A DNA stretch of 64,000 nt, from positions 1 through 64,000 of the forward strand of contig CAZGAH010000009.1 of assembly GCA_964523295.1 (NCBI GenBank), read 5' to 3'. A program made the translations under genes and the position numbers. The notes beneath the pieces were generated by a model. That model did not search any database and was not told the DNA's origin. It worked only from the letters and a program-made list of their open reading frames with translations. Shown here in pieces: positions 1 through 9,515 of this stretch (its first letter is position 1; each line of letters opens with the position of its first letter). The DNA comes from CAZGAH01 sp964523295. Its GTDB lineage: Bacteria > Desulfobacterota > Desulfovibrionia > Desulfovibrionales > Desulfovibrionaceae.

Positions 1-382
1 GCAATCGGTCAACTCACGTGCTACAAAGGTCGGTCATATCATGTGCTCCCGACACGCGCACTCGATATGCGCTCTGACGATTGAAACATCCTCCGCTGGC
101 CGGTGAAGTGAAAAAATGCATGGCCAGACTGGCCGCAACGGTATGGAGCGTTTCATTGTGTTTCCGCTTCCGTCAGACCGGGGACGGAGATGATTCACAT
201 CGACGTTTCACCACGCCCAGGGCTTTGGAACAAAAATATCCTGTTCAGCCAGGGCGTTGAGGTCCAGGGCGGAATAGATTATATACTAGAGGGAGGAAAA
301 ATGTATTGCATCAGGCAGTCGGGCATGGTAGGGGGGTCGGGACTGGACGATTCCGTCGGACATACCCCGAGGTGGCCCATCC
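1..382. other. Upstream region of ech operon
   Basis: No convincing gene ends or starts here. The last part (about 250-382) is the leader of the ech operon, with a possible promoter at 257-287 and a purine-rich GGGAGG at 291-296 directly before an ATG at 301 that is in a different frame from echA. The first 190 bases show no recognisable feature. Confidence 0.5.
257..287 (+). promoter_or_regulatory. Possible sigma-70-type promoter of ech operon
   Basis: TTGAGG at 257-262 and TATACT at 282-287 resemble -35 and -10 boxes. The 19-base spacer is longer than ideal, so the match is weak. The position about 95 bases before echA is sensible. Confidence 0.28.
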
Positions 383-2317
383 ATGCACGAAACGTTGATT
401 TTCATCCTGGTCGTCATCCCATTTCTGGCCGCGGCTGGCTGCTTTTTTCTGCGTGCCTCCGCCCTGCGTTCGCCGCTTGTCTTTGTCACGTGCTGCGTGC
501 TCGCGACTGTCGCCATTATCCTGGCCGCAGGCGGGGCGTTCGAATCGTCGGCGCAACATGTGCTTGGCCTCAAACAGAACACGGTCATACAGGTGGCAGA
601 TTATGCGCTGTTACTGATCATGCTGCTCATCGGCTTCTTGCAGAAGCACAGGCTGGTCATGACCTTTTCTGTGGCCCAACTGGTACTTCTGACCTTTTTC
701 GAGCTGTTCATGCTCGACCATGCGCGCCCGGCCGGCGGCTTTACCGGCGATCCGCTTGCCCTGCTCATGGTCCTGATTATTTCGCTGGTGGGCTCGCTCA
801 TCTGCATCTACGCCATCCCGTATATGAAAGCGCACCAGGAGCATCTGGAGCACGAGGGAAAGGCCGGCGGCAGTCAGGGGCGATTTTTTGCGGTCATGGT
901 CTTGTTTCTGGGCGCCATGAACGGCCTGGTGCTGACCAACGACCTGATGCATTTCTACTTTTTCTTCGAGGTCACGGCGCTGTGTTCGTATCTGCTCATC
1001 GCCCAGGACGGGACGGAAATCGCGATGAAAAACGCCCTGCGCGCCTTGTGGATGAACAGCCTGGGCGGCTTCATCCTCATTTTCGGCATCGCGTTGCTCT
1101 ACAAGCAACTGCATACGGTGAACATCGCTGCCGTCATCCAGAGTGCGCCGGTTGCCGGCAAGATGCTCCTGCCCATGGCCTTCATTTGTCTGGCGGCCTT
1201 CACCAAGGCGGCGCAGGTTCCGTTCCAGAGCTGGCTCTGCGGGGCGATGGTCGCGCCGACGCCGGTTTCTGCGCTGCTGCATTCGAGCACCATGGTCAAG
1301 GCGGGTGTGTATCTGGCGCTTCGTTTTGCCCCGGCCTATGCGGGGAGTCTGGTCAGCTACGGGCTGGCCCTGGCCGGTGGTTTCACCTTTCTGGCCGCGG
1401 CCGCGCTGGCCATGGGACAGAGCAACGGCAAGAAAATACTGGCCTACTCCACGATCAGCAATCTGGGTCTGATCTTTGTCTGCGCCGGCGTGAACACTCC
1501 GGAATCCTGGATTGCCGGGATGTTTCTCATTCTGTTTCACGCCGTATCCAAAGGCCTGCTCTTTCTGTGCGTGGGCAGCATCGAACAGCAGATCGGCAGC
1601 CGGGACATCGAGGATATGCGCGGGCTGGCCGGAAAGATGCCGCGCACCGCGCTGATGACCATGCTGGCCGGCATCACCATGATTCTTCCTCCGTTCGGCA
1701 TGTTGCTGGGCAAGTGGATGGTCATCGAGACCGCGGCCGCGAATACCGTGCTGGTGGTCATGCTCGCCGTGGGCAGTGCCTTGACCGTTGTCTACTGGAC
1801 GCGCTGGGCCGGGAGTCTGATCGCCACGTCGCGCATGGACAAGTCGCCTTCGGAAATGCAGCCTGTGTTGCTGCGTCTGCCGCTGGGCATTCTCCTGTTC
1901 GGTGCGCTGGTTCTGGTGTTGTTTGCCCCGTGTCTGTACCGGGCGTTGGAGATTCCGGTGCTGCGTATGTATAATTCCGTTCCCGGTCTGCCGGCCGTCG
2001 TTCCGTCCCTGGGGGTACAGCTCGGCGGGATGACCGGGGCGTACTGGGTGTATCCGATCTTCACGGTTGCCGTGATCACCGTGATCCTCGCCTTGCGGGC
2101 TATGCGCAAATTCCGCAACGCCCAGTACAGCCCGCCGTATGTCTGCGGTGCGCAGGTCTCGGAGCCCGGCGCCTTCATGGGACCGATGACGACGCCCGTG
2201 GCCCCGGCAAGCGGCAACTACTACCTGTCTGCCTGGTTTGGTGAAGAACGGCTGACGACCTGGCTCAACGTCGCGGCGATCATACTCATCCTGTTCATGC
2301 TGGGAGGCGGTCTGTGA
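383..2317 (+). CDS. echA: Ech hydrogenase subunit A (NuoL-like proton-pumping subunit)
   Basis: Large membrane subunit of a group 4 energy-converting [NiFe] hydrogenase. It belongs to the Mrp/NuoL antiporter-like family and is thought to move protons or sodium ions as electrons pass from ferredoxin to protons. The 644 residues are almost wholly hydrophobic. The family's conserved acidic site is seen in FFFEVTALCSYLLI (Glu196), and the motif HSSTMVKAGVY (His300, Lys306) is typical of the channel core. The start ATG at 383 follows a moderate AGGTGG. It is the first gene of echABCDEF and its stop overlaps the echB start as TGATG. Length and order fit Ech of Desulfovibrio and Methanosarcina rather than complex I. 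A CooM-type or other group 4 enzyme is the alternative. Confidence 0.9.
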   Translation: MHETLIFILVVIPFLAAAGCFFLRASALRSPLVFVTCCVLATVAIILAAGGAFESSAQHVLGLKQNTVIQVADYALLLIMLLIGFLQKHRLVMTFSVAQLVLLTFFELFMLDHARPAGGFTGDPLALLMVLIISLVGSLICIYAIPYMKAHQEHLEHEGKAGGSQGRFFAVMVLFLGAMNGLVLTNDLMHFYFFFEVTALCSYLLIAQDGTEIAMKNALRALWMNSLGGFILIFGIALLYKQLHTVNIAAVIQSAPVAGKMLLPMAFICLAAFTKAAQVPFQSWLCGAMVAPTPVSALLHSSTMVKAGVYLALRFAPAYAGSLVSYGLALAGGFTFLAAAALAMGQSNGKKILAYSTISNLGLIFVCAGVNTPESWIAGMFLILFHAVSKGLLFLCVGSIEQQIGSRDIEDMRGLAGKMPRTALMTMLAGITMILPPFGMLLGKWMVIETAAANTVLVVMLAVGSALTVVYWTRWAGSLIATSRMDKSPSEMQPVLLRLPLGILLFGALVLVLFAPCLYRALEIPVLRMYNSVPGLPAVVPSLGVQLGGMTGAYWVYPIFTVAVITVILALRAMRKFRNAQYSPPYVCGAQVSEPGAFMGPMTTPVAPASGNYYLSAWFGEERLTTWLNVAAIILILFMLGGGL

Positions 2318-3173
2318 TGCAAACCGTACAACTCGTTCTGCTTCTGCTCACCGGGCTGTTGCTGGCGCCGCTGTTCGGCGGGCTGGTCAGCGGTATCGAC
2401 CGACGGCTGACGGCCAAACTCCAGTCCCGGGTCGGCCCGCCGCTGCTACAGCCCTTTTACGACGTAGCCAAACTGCTGGGCAAGGCGCCGATGATCGGCA
2501 ACCCGTGGCTGGCATTCTGTGCCGCGGGCTATCTGCTCTGCGCCATTATCGCCGTGTTGCTGTTCGTGCTCCAGACCGATCTGCTGCTGATCTTTTTTGT
2601 GCAGGCAGCCGGGGCCGTGCTCGTGGCGATCGGCGCCTTGAGCATCCCCTCGCCCTACAGTCAGATAGGGGGGCAACGTGAATTGCTGCAGATGCTGGCC
2701 TACGAGCCGCTGTTACTTCTGGTCATCATCGGCATTGCCCTGAAAACTGGCTCCTTTACGCTTGCCGAGGTCTGGGCTCTTCCCACGCCGCTGCTGCGCG
2801 ACCTGCCGCTGCTGTTTCTGGTCNNNNNNNNNNGCTGACCATCAAATTGCGAAAATCGCCGTTCGACATCTCCGCCTCGCATCACGCGCATCAGGAGCTT
2901 GTCCGCGGAGTCTATACCGAGTATTCCGGTCCGCTGCTGGCGCTTATTGAAATTGGCCACTGGTACGAGGTCGCTCTTCTGCTGGGGTTGTGCGCGATGT
3001 TCTGGGCGACCAGCCCGTTTGGCATGATCCTTCTGGTGGTGATCACTTATTTCCTGGAGATAGTGGTCGACAACGCCACCGCCCGGCTGACCTGGCGTAA
3101 AATGCTCGCCTCGGCCCTGATCGGCGGCGTGGGCATGTCCCTGCTCAACCTCATCTGGCTGAACGCCGGCTAG
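2317..3173 (+). CDS. echB: Ech hydrogenase subunit B (NuoH-like), interrupted by assembly gap
   Basis: Membrane anchor subunit of the NuoH/HyfC family that docks the hydrophilic hydrogenase module to the membrane. The N-terminal part holds the family motif RRLTAKLQSRVGPPLLQPFYD, and the C-terminal part holds KSPFDISASHHAHQELVRG and EYSGP, both strongly conserved in NuoH-like proteins. Ten Ns at 2824-2833 fall between LLFLV and LTIKLRKS, and the frame differs on the two sides. The gap length is therefore arbitrary and the gene is probably intact. ATG 2317 is preferred over GTG 2314 because GGGAGG at 2302-2307 is then nine bases away. Confidence 0.88.
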
Positions 3174-3253
3174 GCATCGCCGTACGCCGGCCTCTCGCCA
3201 GCGAACACGTATTTGGCAACGATTCGACAACCCACAACAATGGCCTGGATCTC

Positions 3254-3700
3254 ATGGGTATGTTACGCTCGTTCATCGACTCGTCGCGCCTGAAGTCCCC
3301 CTGGCTGCTCCACTTCGACTGCGGCAGCTGCAACGGCTGCGACATCGAAGTGTTGGCTTGCCTGACGCCGATTTATGACGTGGAGCGCTTCGGCATCATC
3401 CACGTAGGTAATCCCAAGCACGCGGACCTGTTGCTGGTGACCGGCACGGTCAACCATCGCAACAAGCATGTGCTGAAAAACCTCTACGACCAGATGCCCG
3501 ATCCGAAGCTGATCGTCGCCATCGGCAGCTGCGGTCTGTCCGGCGGTGTCTTTCGCGAGGCCTACAACGTGGTCGGCGGCGTCGACAAAGTCATCCCGGT
3601 CGATGTCTACGTGCCGGGTTGTCCGCCCAAGCCGGAGGCCATCATCGACGGCGTGGTCAAGGGTCTGGGGTTGCTGGCGGCGAAACTGCAGGCAGCCTGA
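3254..3700 (+). CDS. echC: Ech hydrogenase subunit C (small [NiFe] hydrogenase subunit, NuoB-like)
   Basis: The 148-residue electron-transfer small subunit carries the proximal [4Fe-4S] cluster next to the NiFe site. The expected ligands are visible: DCGSCNGCDIE near residues 22-32 (Cys26 and Cys29), GSCG with Cys93, and PGCPPKPE with Cys123. This is the short NuoB-like form found in group 4 enzymes, without a Tat signal or extra clusters. That fits a cytoplasm-facing complex. It lies 80 bases after echB and before echD. Confidence 0.93.
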   Translation: MGMLRSFIDSSRLKSPWLLHFDCGSCNGCDIEVLACLTPIYDVERFGIIHVGNPKHADLLLVTGTVNHRNKHVLKNLYDQMPDPKLIVAIGSCGLSGGVFREAYNVVGGVDKVIPVDVYVPGCPPKPEAIIDGVVKGLGLLAAKLQAA

Positions 3701-3857
3701 GGGATCATCGCGAAGCGCGACACGGAATTTTTACCCCTTGCGCCGGTCATCGTGCCGTACGTCGTGATTTTGCCTGCTGTGAGGAACGGACGTACCCGAC
3801 GACTGCGCAAGGATTTCATCAACCGGGACATTCCCCAAACGACAAGGTTGGTCTGCA

Positions 3858-4244
3858 GTGAAAGAGCCGACAACGGACATCGCTCCAGAAAACCTCGTGG
3901 CCGAAGTGACGGCCCGAAAAGCCAAGGGCTGGCGGTTGGTGACCGTCACCTGTGTGGAACTGGACGCTTCCACGCTGGACCTCATCTATCACTTCGACCT
4001 CGATCTGCAGCTTGAGCATCTGCGGATGCGCGTAAGCAAAGGTGCCACGATTCCGAGTATATCGGGTGTGTATTTTGCCGCCTTTCTGGTGGAAAACGAG
4101 ATGATGGATCAGTTCGGCCTCGCGTTCGACGGTCTGGTCCTGAGTTTTGGCGGCAAGTTGTATCTGGAAGACGACGCTCAGCGGACGCCGTTCTGCCGCT
4201 ACGATGTCGTCAAAAAAGAGGCAGCCCCGGCCAGTGGGGCCTAG
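3858..4244 (+). CDS. echD: Ech hydrogenase subunit D (NuoC-like)
   Basis: A 128-residue hydrophilic protein matching the NuoC/HycE N-terminal-like Ech subunit D, which has a structural role between the large and small subunits. Recognisable parts are the central YHFDLDLQLEHLRMRVSKG and the glycine/hydrophobic C-terminal half. No cofactor ligands are expected or seen. The start is GTG 3858 after a weak AAGG, and the 157 bases after echC hold no other convincing gene. Assignment rests mainly on size and position between echC and echE. Confidence 0.8.
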   Translation: MKEPTTDIAPENLVAEVTARKAKGWRLVTVTCVELDASTLDLIYHFDLDLQLEHLRMRVSKGATIPSISGVYFAAFLVENEMMDQFGLAFDGLVLSFGGKLYLEDDAQRTPFCRYDVVKKEAAPASGA

Positions 4245-4368
4245 CATCGGACTGCGGACCCGCCGGGTCTTATGCACGCACCCGGAATGACGGAACAGAC
4301 TCCGGTTGCGACACTGAAACCTCAACATGCGCCCGGGGTGTAGCAACGCCCCGCCAAGGATACGCGCT

Positions 4369-5445
4369 ATGGCGAAAACCATACTTCCGTTCGGACCACA
4401 GCATCCGGTTCTTCCGGAACCGATACATCTCAAGCTGACTATCGAAGATGAAATCGTAACCGAAGCCATTCCCGCGCTCGGGTACGTGCATCGCGGTCTG
4501 GAGCGGCTCATCGAGATCAAGGATTTTCACCAAATGATTCAGGTCGTGGAGCGCATCTGCGGCATCTGCTCCATGATCCACGCCATGATCTATTGCCAGA
4601 GTATCGAAGAACTCATGAAGCTGGAGGTTCCGCAGCGCGCAAAGTACCTGCGCGTGGTCTGGTCGGAGCTGCACCGGCTGCATAGCCATCTGCTCTGGCT
4701 GGGGCTTTTCGCCGACGGTCTGGGCTTCGAGAGCCTGTTCATGGAGCTGTGGAAAATCCGTGAAAAAGTGCTGGACATCGACGAAGCGACCACCGGCAAC
4801 CGGATCATCGTCTCGGTCAATGTCGTCGGAGGCGTCCGTCGTGACCTGAGCCCGGAGCAGGTGCGCTGGATCCAATCCGAGCTGCGCGAGATGGAAGATG
4901 CGCTGAAGCGGCTCCAGAATGTCATTTTCAACGACTACACGGTCAAAAAGCGCACCGTGGGCAAGGGTGTGCTCAGCCGCGCCCAGGCTCTCGAACTCGG
5001 CGCCGCCGGTCCCACCCTGCGCGGCAGCGGCGTAGCGCAGGATATGCGTCAGCTCAAATACGCGGCCTTCGACACCATCCCCTTCGAGCCCGTCGTCGAG
5101 CCCGAAGGCGATTCCTACGCCCGTATGAAGGTACGCTTTCGGGAGTCGTTGCAGAGTATCGAACTCGTTCGCCAGGCCTTGTCAAGTCTTCCGGAAGGCG
5201 AGCTGGCAGTCAAATGCAAGGGCAAACCCGAGGGCGAGATCACTACCCGCATCGAACAGCCGCGCGGGGAGCTGTTGTACTACATAAAGGCCAAAGGCGA
5301 AAAAAACCTCGAGCGATTACGCATACGCACGCCCACCTTTGCCAATATTCCGGCGCTGGCGGTGATGCTCCCGGGCATCGAGCTGGCCGACGTCCCCGTG
5401 GTGGTCCTGTCCATCGACCCCTGCATCAGCTGCACGGAGCGCTAG
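4369..5445 (+). CDS. echE: Ech hydrogenase subunit E (large, NiFe-binding subunit)
   Basis: Catalytic large subunit of 358 residues. The four NiFe-binding cysteines are present: RICGIC near residues 62-67 (Cys64, Cys67) and DPCISC near the end (Cys352, Cys355). The N-terminal LPFGPQHPVLPEP is typical of NuoD-like and group 4 large subunits. The reading frame stops three residues after the last ligand cysteine, so there is no C-terminal peptide for a maturation protease to remove, as is known for several Ech/Coo-type enzymes. ATG 4369 is chosen because it starts the conserved N terminus and follows AAGGA. An upstream in-frame ATG at 4327 would add an unconserved tail. Confidence 0.95.
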   Translation: MAKTILPFGPQHPVLPEPIHLKLTIEDEIVTEAIPALGYVHRGLERLIEIKDFHQMIQVVERICGICSMIHAMIYCQSIEELMKLEVPQRAKYLRVVWSELHRLHSHLLWLGLFADGLGFESLFMELWKIREKVLDIDEATTGNRIIVSVNVVGGVRRDLSPEQVRWIQSELREMEDALKRLQNVIFNDYTVKKRTVGKGVLSRAQALELGAAGPTLRGSGVAQDMRQLKYAAFDTIPFEPVVEPEGDSYARMKVRFRESLQSIELVRQALSSLPEGELAVKCKGKPEGEITTRIEQPRGELLYYIKAKGEKNLERLRIRTPTFANIPALAVMLPGIELADVPVVVLSIDPCISCTER

Positions 5446-5516
5446 AGCCGAAAAAGGTGCGACAAATCCGGTTAACGCCTGATACTATACAAACGCCACG
5501 GCAAGGGAGACTCCCC

Positions 5517-5888
5517 GTGTTTACGATGACCTCCAATATCATGCGCAATTTTTTCAACAAGCGGGCCACCAGACTCTATCCGGTCGTTCAGCGCGAGCCC
5601 TTTGCCCAGACGCGGGGCGCCGTACGAAATGATATTGAAAAATGCATCTTCTGCTCTATCTGCGCCACAAAATGTCCGTCTCGTTGCATCACCGTTGATA
5701 AAAAGGCCGGAACCTGGACCTGCGACCCCTTTGCCTGCATCTACTGCGGAATCTGCGTCGACAACTGCCCCACGAGCTGCCTGAGCCAGATCCCGGCCTA
5801 TCAATCCGCGGCGATTGAACGCGAACCGCTGTTTTATCAGGGCACTCCGCCCAAGCCGAAAAGCAAGGACAGCGCACCGTCATCCTGA
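5517..5888 (+). CDS. echF: Ech hydrogenase subunit F (2[4Fe-4S] ferredoxin-like, NuoI-like)
   Basis: Electron-input subunit of 123 residues with two classical [4Fe-4S] motifs, CIFCSICATKCP and CIYCGICVDNCP. It probably takes electrons from soluble ferredoxin and passes them to EchC. The C-terminal tail is rich in proline, lysine and serine. GTG 5517 is preferred because GGGAG at 5505-5509 lies seven bases before it; the ATG at 5526 in the same frame would be sixteen away. It is the last gene of the operon and is followed by a terminator. Confidence 0.92.
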   Translation: MFTMTSNIMRNFFNKRATRLYPVVQREPFAQTRGAVRNDIEKCIFCSICATKCPSRCITVDKKAGTWTCDPFACIYCGICVDNCPTSCLSQIPAYQSAAIEREPLFYQGTPPKPKSKDSAPSS

Positions 5889-5932
5889 TCCATCTTTTTT
5901 CTTGGTCTTTTCTTGCCCCCCGCTCCTTGTCC

Positions 5933-5957
5933 AAGGCCAGCGTCAGGCTGGCCTTTT
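5933..5957 (+). terminator. Rho-independent terminator of ech operon
   Basis: The nine-base stem AAGGCCAGC (5933-5941) pairs perfectly with GCTGGCCTT (5947-5955) around the loop GTCAG, and the 3' arm runs into TTTT. It sits 45 bases after the echF stop. The 291 bases from here to hisS show no gene. Confidence 0.85.
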
Positions 5958-6248
5958 GTGCTTCCTCCCCACGCCTGGCGGGGCTTGCCCTCCCTGAGGG
6001 GAGGGCGAGCGTGCGTGCAACAGACGAAAACTCTTGAGAGAGGAATTGCCGGCTTGCAACGCTCAACGAAGTCAAATCCGGCATTCCGCTTTGACAAGCT
6101 TGAGTCTCTGGCGTATCCAACTTCGCTTTGACCCTGCCCGCCGGCCTTGCTGTGCTGTTTCCCCGCAGACCGGACCTGGCGGGACTGACAGCGGCGTGGT
6201 GCTGACGTTCGAACAGGCTCTTGAAATGATAAACGACGCGGACAAACC

Positions 6249-7508
6249 ATGAATTCCTATACGAGAATCAAAGGGTTCGCCGACATGGCCTCGCCGGAAA
6301 TCGAGGTCATGCGCTACGTGGAACGCACGGCGCGCGATATCTTCGGGCGTTTCGGATATCGCGAGCTGAGCATTCCGATTCTGGAAAAGACCGAACTGTT
6401 CAGCCGCTCCATCGGCGACGAGACCGACGTCGTGCAGAAAGAGATGTATACCTTCCCCGACCGGAAAGGACGCTCGCTGACCTTGCGGCCCGAAGCCACG
6501 GCTGGCGTCATGCGCGCCTATATCGAAAACCGTCTCTTCGCCCGCGAGCAGACTACGAAGCTGTTCACCCTGGGGCCCATGTTCCGCTACGAGCGGCCGC
6601 AGAAGGGGCGGATGCGGCAATTCCATCAGGTCAATGCCGAGTGTCTGGGTCCGGTGGCGCCGCAGGCCGACGTGGAGACCATGCTCATGTTGTGGCTGTT
6701 TTTGCGTGAGCTGGGCCTGGACGAAGTGAGTATCGAATTGAACAGCCTCGGCTGTGCGGCCTGCCGGCCGGCTTATCGTGAGGCCTTGAACGCATTTTTG
6801 AGCGGTCTGGACTCCTCGAAGCTGTGCGAAGACTGCGTCCGGCGCGTGCTCAGCAACCCCTTGCGCGTGCTCGATTGCAAGGCACCCGGGTGCAAGGAGC
6901 TTGTGGCGGACGCCCCGGTGGTGACCGACTACATTTGCGCGGAGTGTCGTGATCATTTCGAGGTGGTAACCGGACTGCTGCTCGCGGCCGGATTGCCGTA
7001 CCGGCCCAATCCCCGCCTGGTTCGGGGGCTGGATTACTACGTACGCACGACCTTCGAGGTCGTTTCCGGCAATATCGGGGCGCAATCGTCCGTGGCGGGC
7101 GGCGGTCGTTACGACGGGCTCGTCCACGCGCTGGGAGGTCCGGATGTGGCTGGCGTGGGCTTTGCCTGCGGCATGGAGCGCTTGCTGCTCCTGCTGTCCG
7201 CGCCGAAGGCTCCTGAGCTGGATTTTTTTCTGGCGGTGCTCGATCCGCTGGGATTGAACAAAGGTCTGCTCCTGGCGCAGCGGCTTCGCGAGGAGGGACT
7301 GTCCGGCGAGGCCGCCTTCATGGCGCGCAGCGTCAAAAGTCAGATGCGCGAAGCGAATAAATGCAACGCCCGAGCCTGTCTGCTTCTGGGCGCCGAGGAA
7401 CTGGCCAACGACACCGTCGTGGTCAAGGACATGAAGAGCGGAAACCAGCAGGTGCTGGAGCTGGCCTCGTTGCCGGCCCTGGTTGCCTGCCTGCAGCCAG
7501 CGGAGTGA
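6249..7508 (+). CDS. hisS: Histidyl-tRNA synthetase
   Basis: Class II synthetase charging tRNA-His with histidine. The 419 residues match the family length. Visible landmarks are the N-terminal IKGFADMASPE, motif 2 FRYERPQKGRMRQFHQVNAE, the histidine-specific RGLDYYVRTTFEV, and motif 3 around GVGFACGMERLLLLL. The C-terminal anticodon-binding domain follows, with the ending LASLPALVACLQ. It is the first gene of a housekeeping run with aspS, def, fmt and the DUF116 gene, an order I associate with Desulfovibrio. The start ATG 6249 has no strong ribosome site. Confidence 0.96.
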   Translation: MNSYTRIKGFADMASPEIEVMRYVERTARDIFGRFGYRELSIPILEKTELFSRSIGDETDVVQKEMYTFPDRKGRSLTLRPEATAGVMRAYIENRLFAREQTTKLFTLGPMFRYERPQKGRMRQFHQVNAECLGPVAPQADVETMLMLWLFLRELGLDEVSIELNSLGCAACRPAYREALNAFLSGLDSSKLCEDCVRRVLSNPLRVLDCKAPGCKELVADAPVVTDYICAECRDHFEVVTGLLLAAGLPYRPNPRLVRGLDYYVRTTFEVVSGNIGAQSSVAGGGRYDGLVHALGGPDVAGVGFACGMERLLLLLSAPKAPELDFFLAVLDPLGLNKGLLLAQRLREEGLSGEAAFMARSVKSQMREANKCNARACLLLGAEELANDTVVVKDMKSGNQQVLELASLPALVACLQPAE

Positions 7509-7515
7509 AGCGGAT

Positions 7516-9372
7516 ATGGAAAGCAGACCGGACGAAATGGAAACGACGCAGCAGGATGAGCTGCAACAGACGCATCGCAAGAGTATCGAGCCCTTGGGAG
7601 ACTGGCGACGCACGCACTCATGCAGCGCGCTAGGCGCCCGCGACGTTGACGCCAGCGTCTGCCTCATGGGCTGGGTGCAGTTTCGCCGCGACCACGGTGG
7701 CCTCATCTTTATCGATCTGCGCGATCGCACGGGCTTGACCCAGGTCGTCTTCAGTCCCGAGATCGCCGAGCAGGCCCACGCGCGGGCGCACGTGCTGCGC
7801 ACCGAGTATGTTCTGGCGATCAACGGATTCGTCCGGTTGCGGCCTCAGGGCATGGAAAATCCCAATCTGCCCACGGGCGCGATAGAAGTGGTCGTCACGG
7901 AGTGGCGCCTGCTGAACACCTCGTCCACGCCGCCTTTTCTTATCGAGGATCGGGTCGATCCGGCGGAAGGGCTCAGGCTGGAGTACCGTTATCTCGACCT
8001 GCGCCGGCCGAAGGTGGCCCGTCATTTTGTTCTGCGCCATCAGGCTGCGCAGGCGGCGCGTCGTTTTCTCGACCAGCAGGGATTTCTGGAGATCGAAACG
8101 CCGTTTTTGACCAAGAGCACGCCCGAGGGTGCGCGGGACTTTCTTGTGCCCAGCCGCCTGAACCAGGGGCAGTTTTTCGCCCTGCCGCAGTCGCCGCAGC
8201 TCTTCAAGCAGATACTTATGGTCGCGGGCATGGAGCGCTATTATCAGCTCGTACGCTGCTTTCGGGATGAAGACCTGCGCGCCGACCGGCAGCCCGAGTT
8301 TACGCAGATCGACCTGGAAATGTCCTTCGTGGACGAAAACCAGGTGATGGAGCTGGCAGAGGGACTGCTGGCCAGTATTTTCGAAGAGACGCTGGGCATG
8401 AAGCTGTCTCTGCCCTTCGGGCGCATGACCTACGACCAGGCCATTGCCTCCTACGGTCTGGACCGGCCGGATACCCGTTTTGAACTTCTGTTGACCGACG
8501 TTACCGAAGTGGTCCGGCAGTCGAAGTTCCGGGTCTTTGCCCAGGCAGAACTGGTCAAGGGGTTACGCGTACCCGGCGGGGCGGAATTGACGCGCAAGGA
8601 GATCGACGACTTCACCGAGTTCGTCAAAATTTATGGCGCTCAGGGACTGGCCTGGATCAAGGTCAAGGAAGACGAATGGCAATCGCCCTTTGCCAAATTC
8701 CTCAGCGAGGAGGAAAAACAGGGACTGGCCGCCGCGCTTGGGCTCACGCCCGGCGACATCGTCTTTTTTCAGGCCGGTGCGCCGGACATGGTCAACAACG
8801 CCCTGGGCTATCTGCGACTCAAGCTCGGCGAGCGCTTCAAGCTCATCGACCCGCAGGCCTTCAATTTCGTCTGGGTTACCGACTTCCCCCTCTTTGAATG
8901 GGATCCGGAAGCCAAGCGGTACATGGCCAAGCATCATCCCTTTACGGCGCCCCAGGACGGGCACCTCGATCTCGTGACCTCGGCGCCGGCCAGGGCCAAG
9001 GCCCGGGCGTACGACGTGGTGCTCAACGGAAACGAGATTGGCGGCGGCTCGATCCGCATCCACAACCGCGACGTCCAGATGGCCATGTTCCACGCGCTCG
9101 GGCTGACAGCGGGGGAAAGCCATTATAAATTCGAGTTTCTGTTACAGGCCCTGGAGCACGGAGCCCCGCCGCACGGCGGCATCGCCTTTGGCTTCGACCG
9201 CCTGGTCATGCTGCTCTGCGGCGCGGATTCCATACGCGACGTCATCGCCTTCCCGAAAACCCAGAAGGCCACCTGTATGATGACCGAGGCGCCGGATTTC
9301 GTGACCAATGAACAACTGCGCGAGCTGGGCATCCGCCTGCGGGAAGCGCCAAAGAAAACTGAAGAGGAGTAG
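7516..9372 (+). CDS. aspS: Aspartyl-tRNA synthetase
   Basis: Bacterial-type class II synthetase of 618 residues. It has an N-terminal OB-fold anticodon domain (VCLMGWVQFRRDHGGLIFIDLRDR), class II motif 2 (CFRDEDLRADRQPEFTQIDLE), the bacterial GAD insertion, and motif 3 (GIAFGFDRLVMLL). The frame is open from 7483, inside hisS. ATG 7516 is chosen because GGAG at 7502-7505 overlaps the hisS stop and is well spaced. Whether it also charges tRNA-Asn cannot be decided here; no gatCAB genes lie in the window. Confidence 0.95.
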   Translation: MESRPDEMETTQQDELQQTHRKSIEPLGDWRRTHSCSALGARDVDASVCLMGWVQFRRDHGGLIFIDLRDRTGLTQVVFSPEIAEQAHARAHVLRTEYVLAINGFVRLRPQGMENPNLPTGAIEVVVTEWRLLNTSSTPPFLIEDRVDPAEGLRLEYRYLDLRRPKVARHFVLRHQAAQAARRFLDQQGFLEIETPFLTKSTPEGARDFLVPSRLNQGQFFALPQSPQLFKQILMVAGMERYYQLVRCFRDEDLRADRQPEFTQIDLEMSFVDENQVMELAEGLLASIFEETLGMKLSLPFGRMTYDQAIASYGLDRPDTRFELLLTDVTEVVRQSKFRVFAQAELVKGLRVPGGAELTRKEIDDFTEFVKIYGAQGLAWIKVKEDEWQSPFAKFLSEEEKQGLAAALGLTPGDIVFFQAGAPDMVNNALGYLRLKLGERFKLIDPQAFNFVWVTDFPLFEWDPEAKRYMAKHHPFTAPQDGHLDLVTSAPARAKARAYDVVLNGNEIGGGSIRIHNRDVQMAMFHALGLTAGESHYKFEFLLQALEHGAPPHGGIAFGFDRLVMLLCGADSIRDVIAFPKTQKATCMMTEAPDFVTNEQLRELGIRLREAPKKTEEE

Positions 9373-9515
9373 CCCGACACAGCGCCGGATTTCCCTTCCC
9401 GGCGAAACCGTCATTGAAACATCGTCCTGAGCGGCTTTTCAAATGGCGTTGCAATGCTTATTACTCTTCGAAACGATACGTCGAATAATCCAAACGGTCG
9501 TACCACAGGTTTGCC

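Noticed and set aside
190..1974. 594-residue open frame overlapping echA
   Set aside because: It is the +1 shadow of echA; its translation is arginine/glycine/histidine-rich, and echA in the other frame has clear family motifs.
6072..7823. 583-residue minus-strand open frame across hisS
   Set aside because: Antisense shadow of hisS and the aspS start in GC-rich DNA, with no protein-like motifs.
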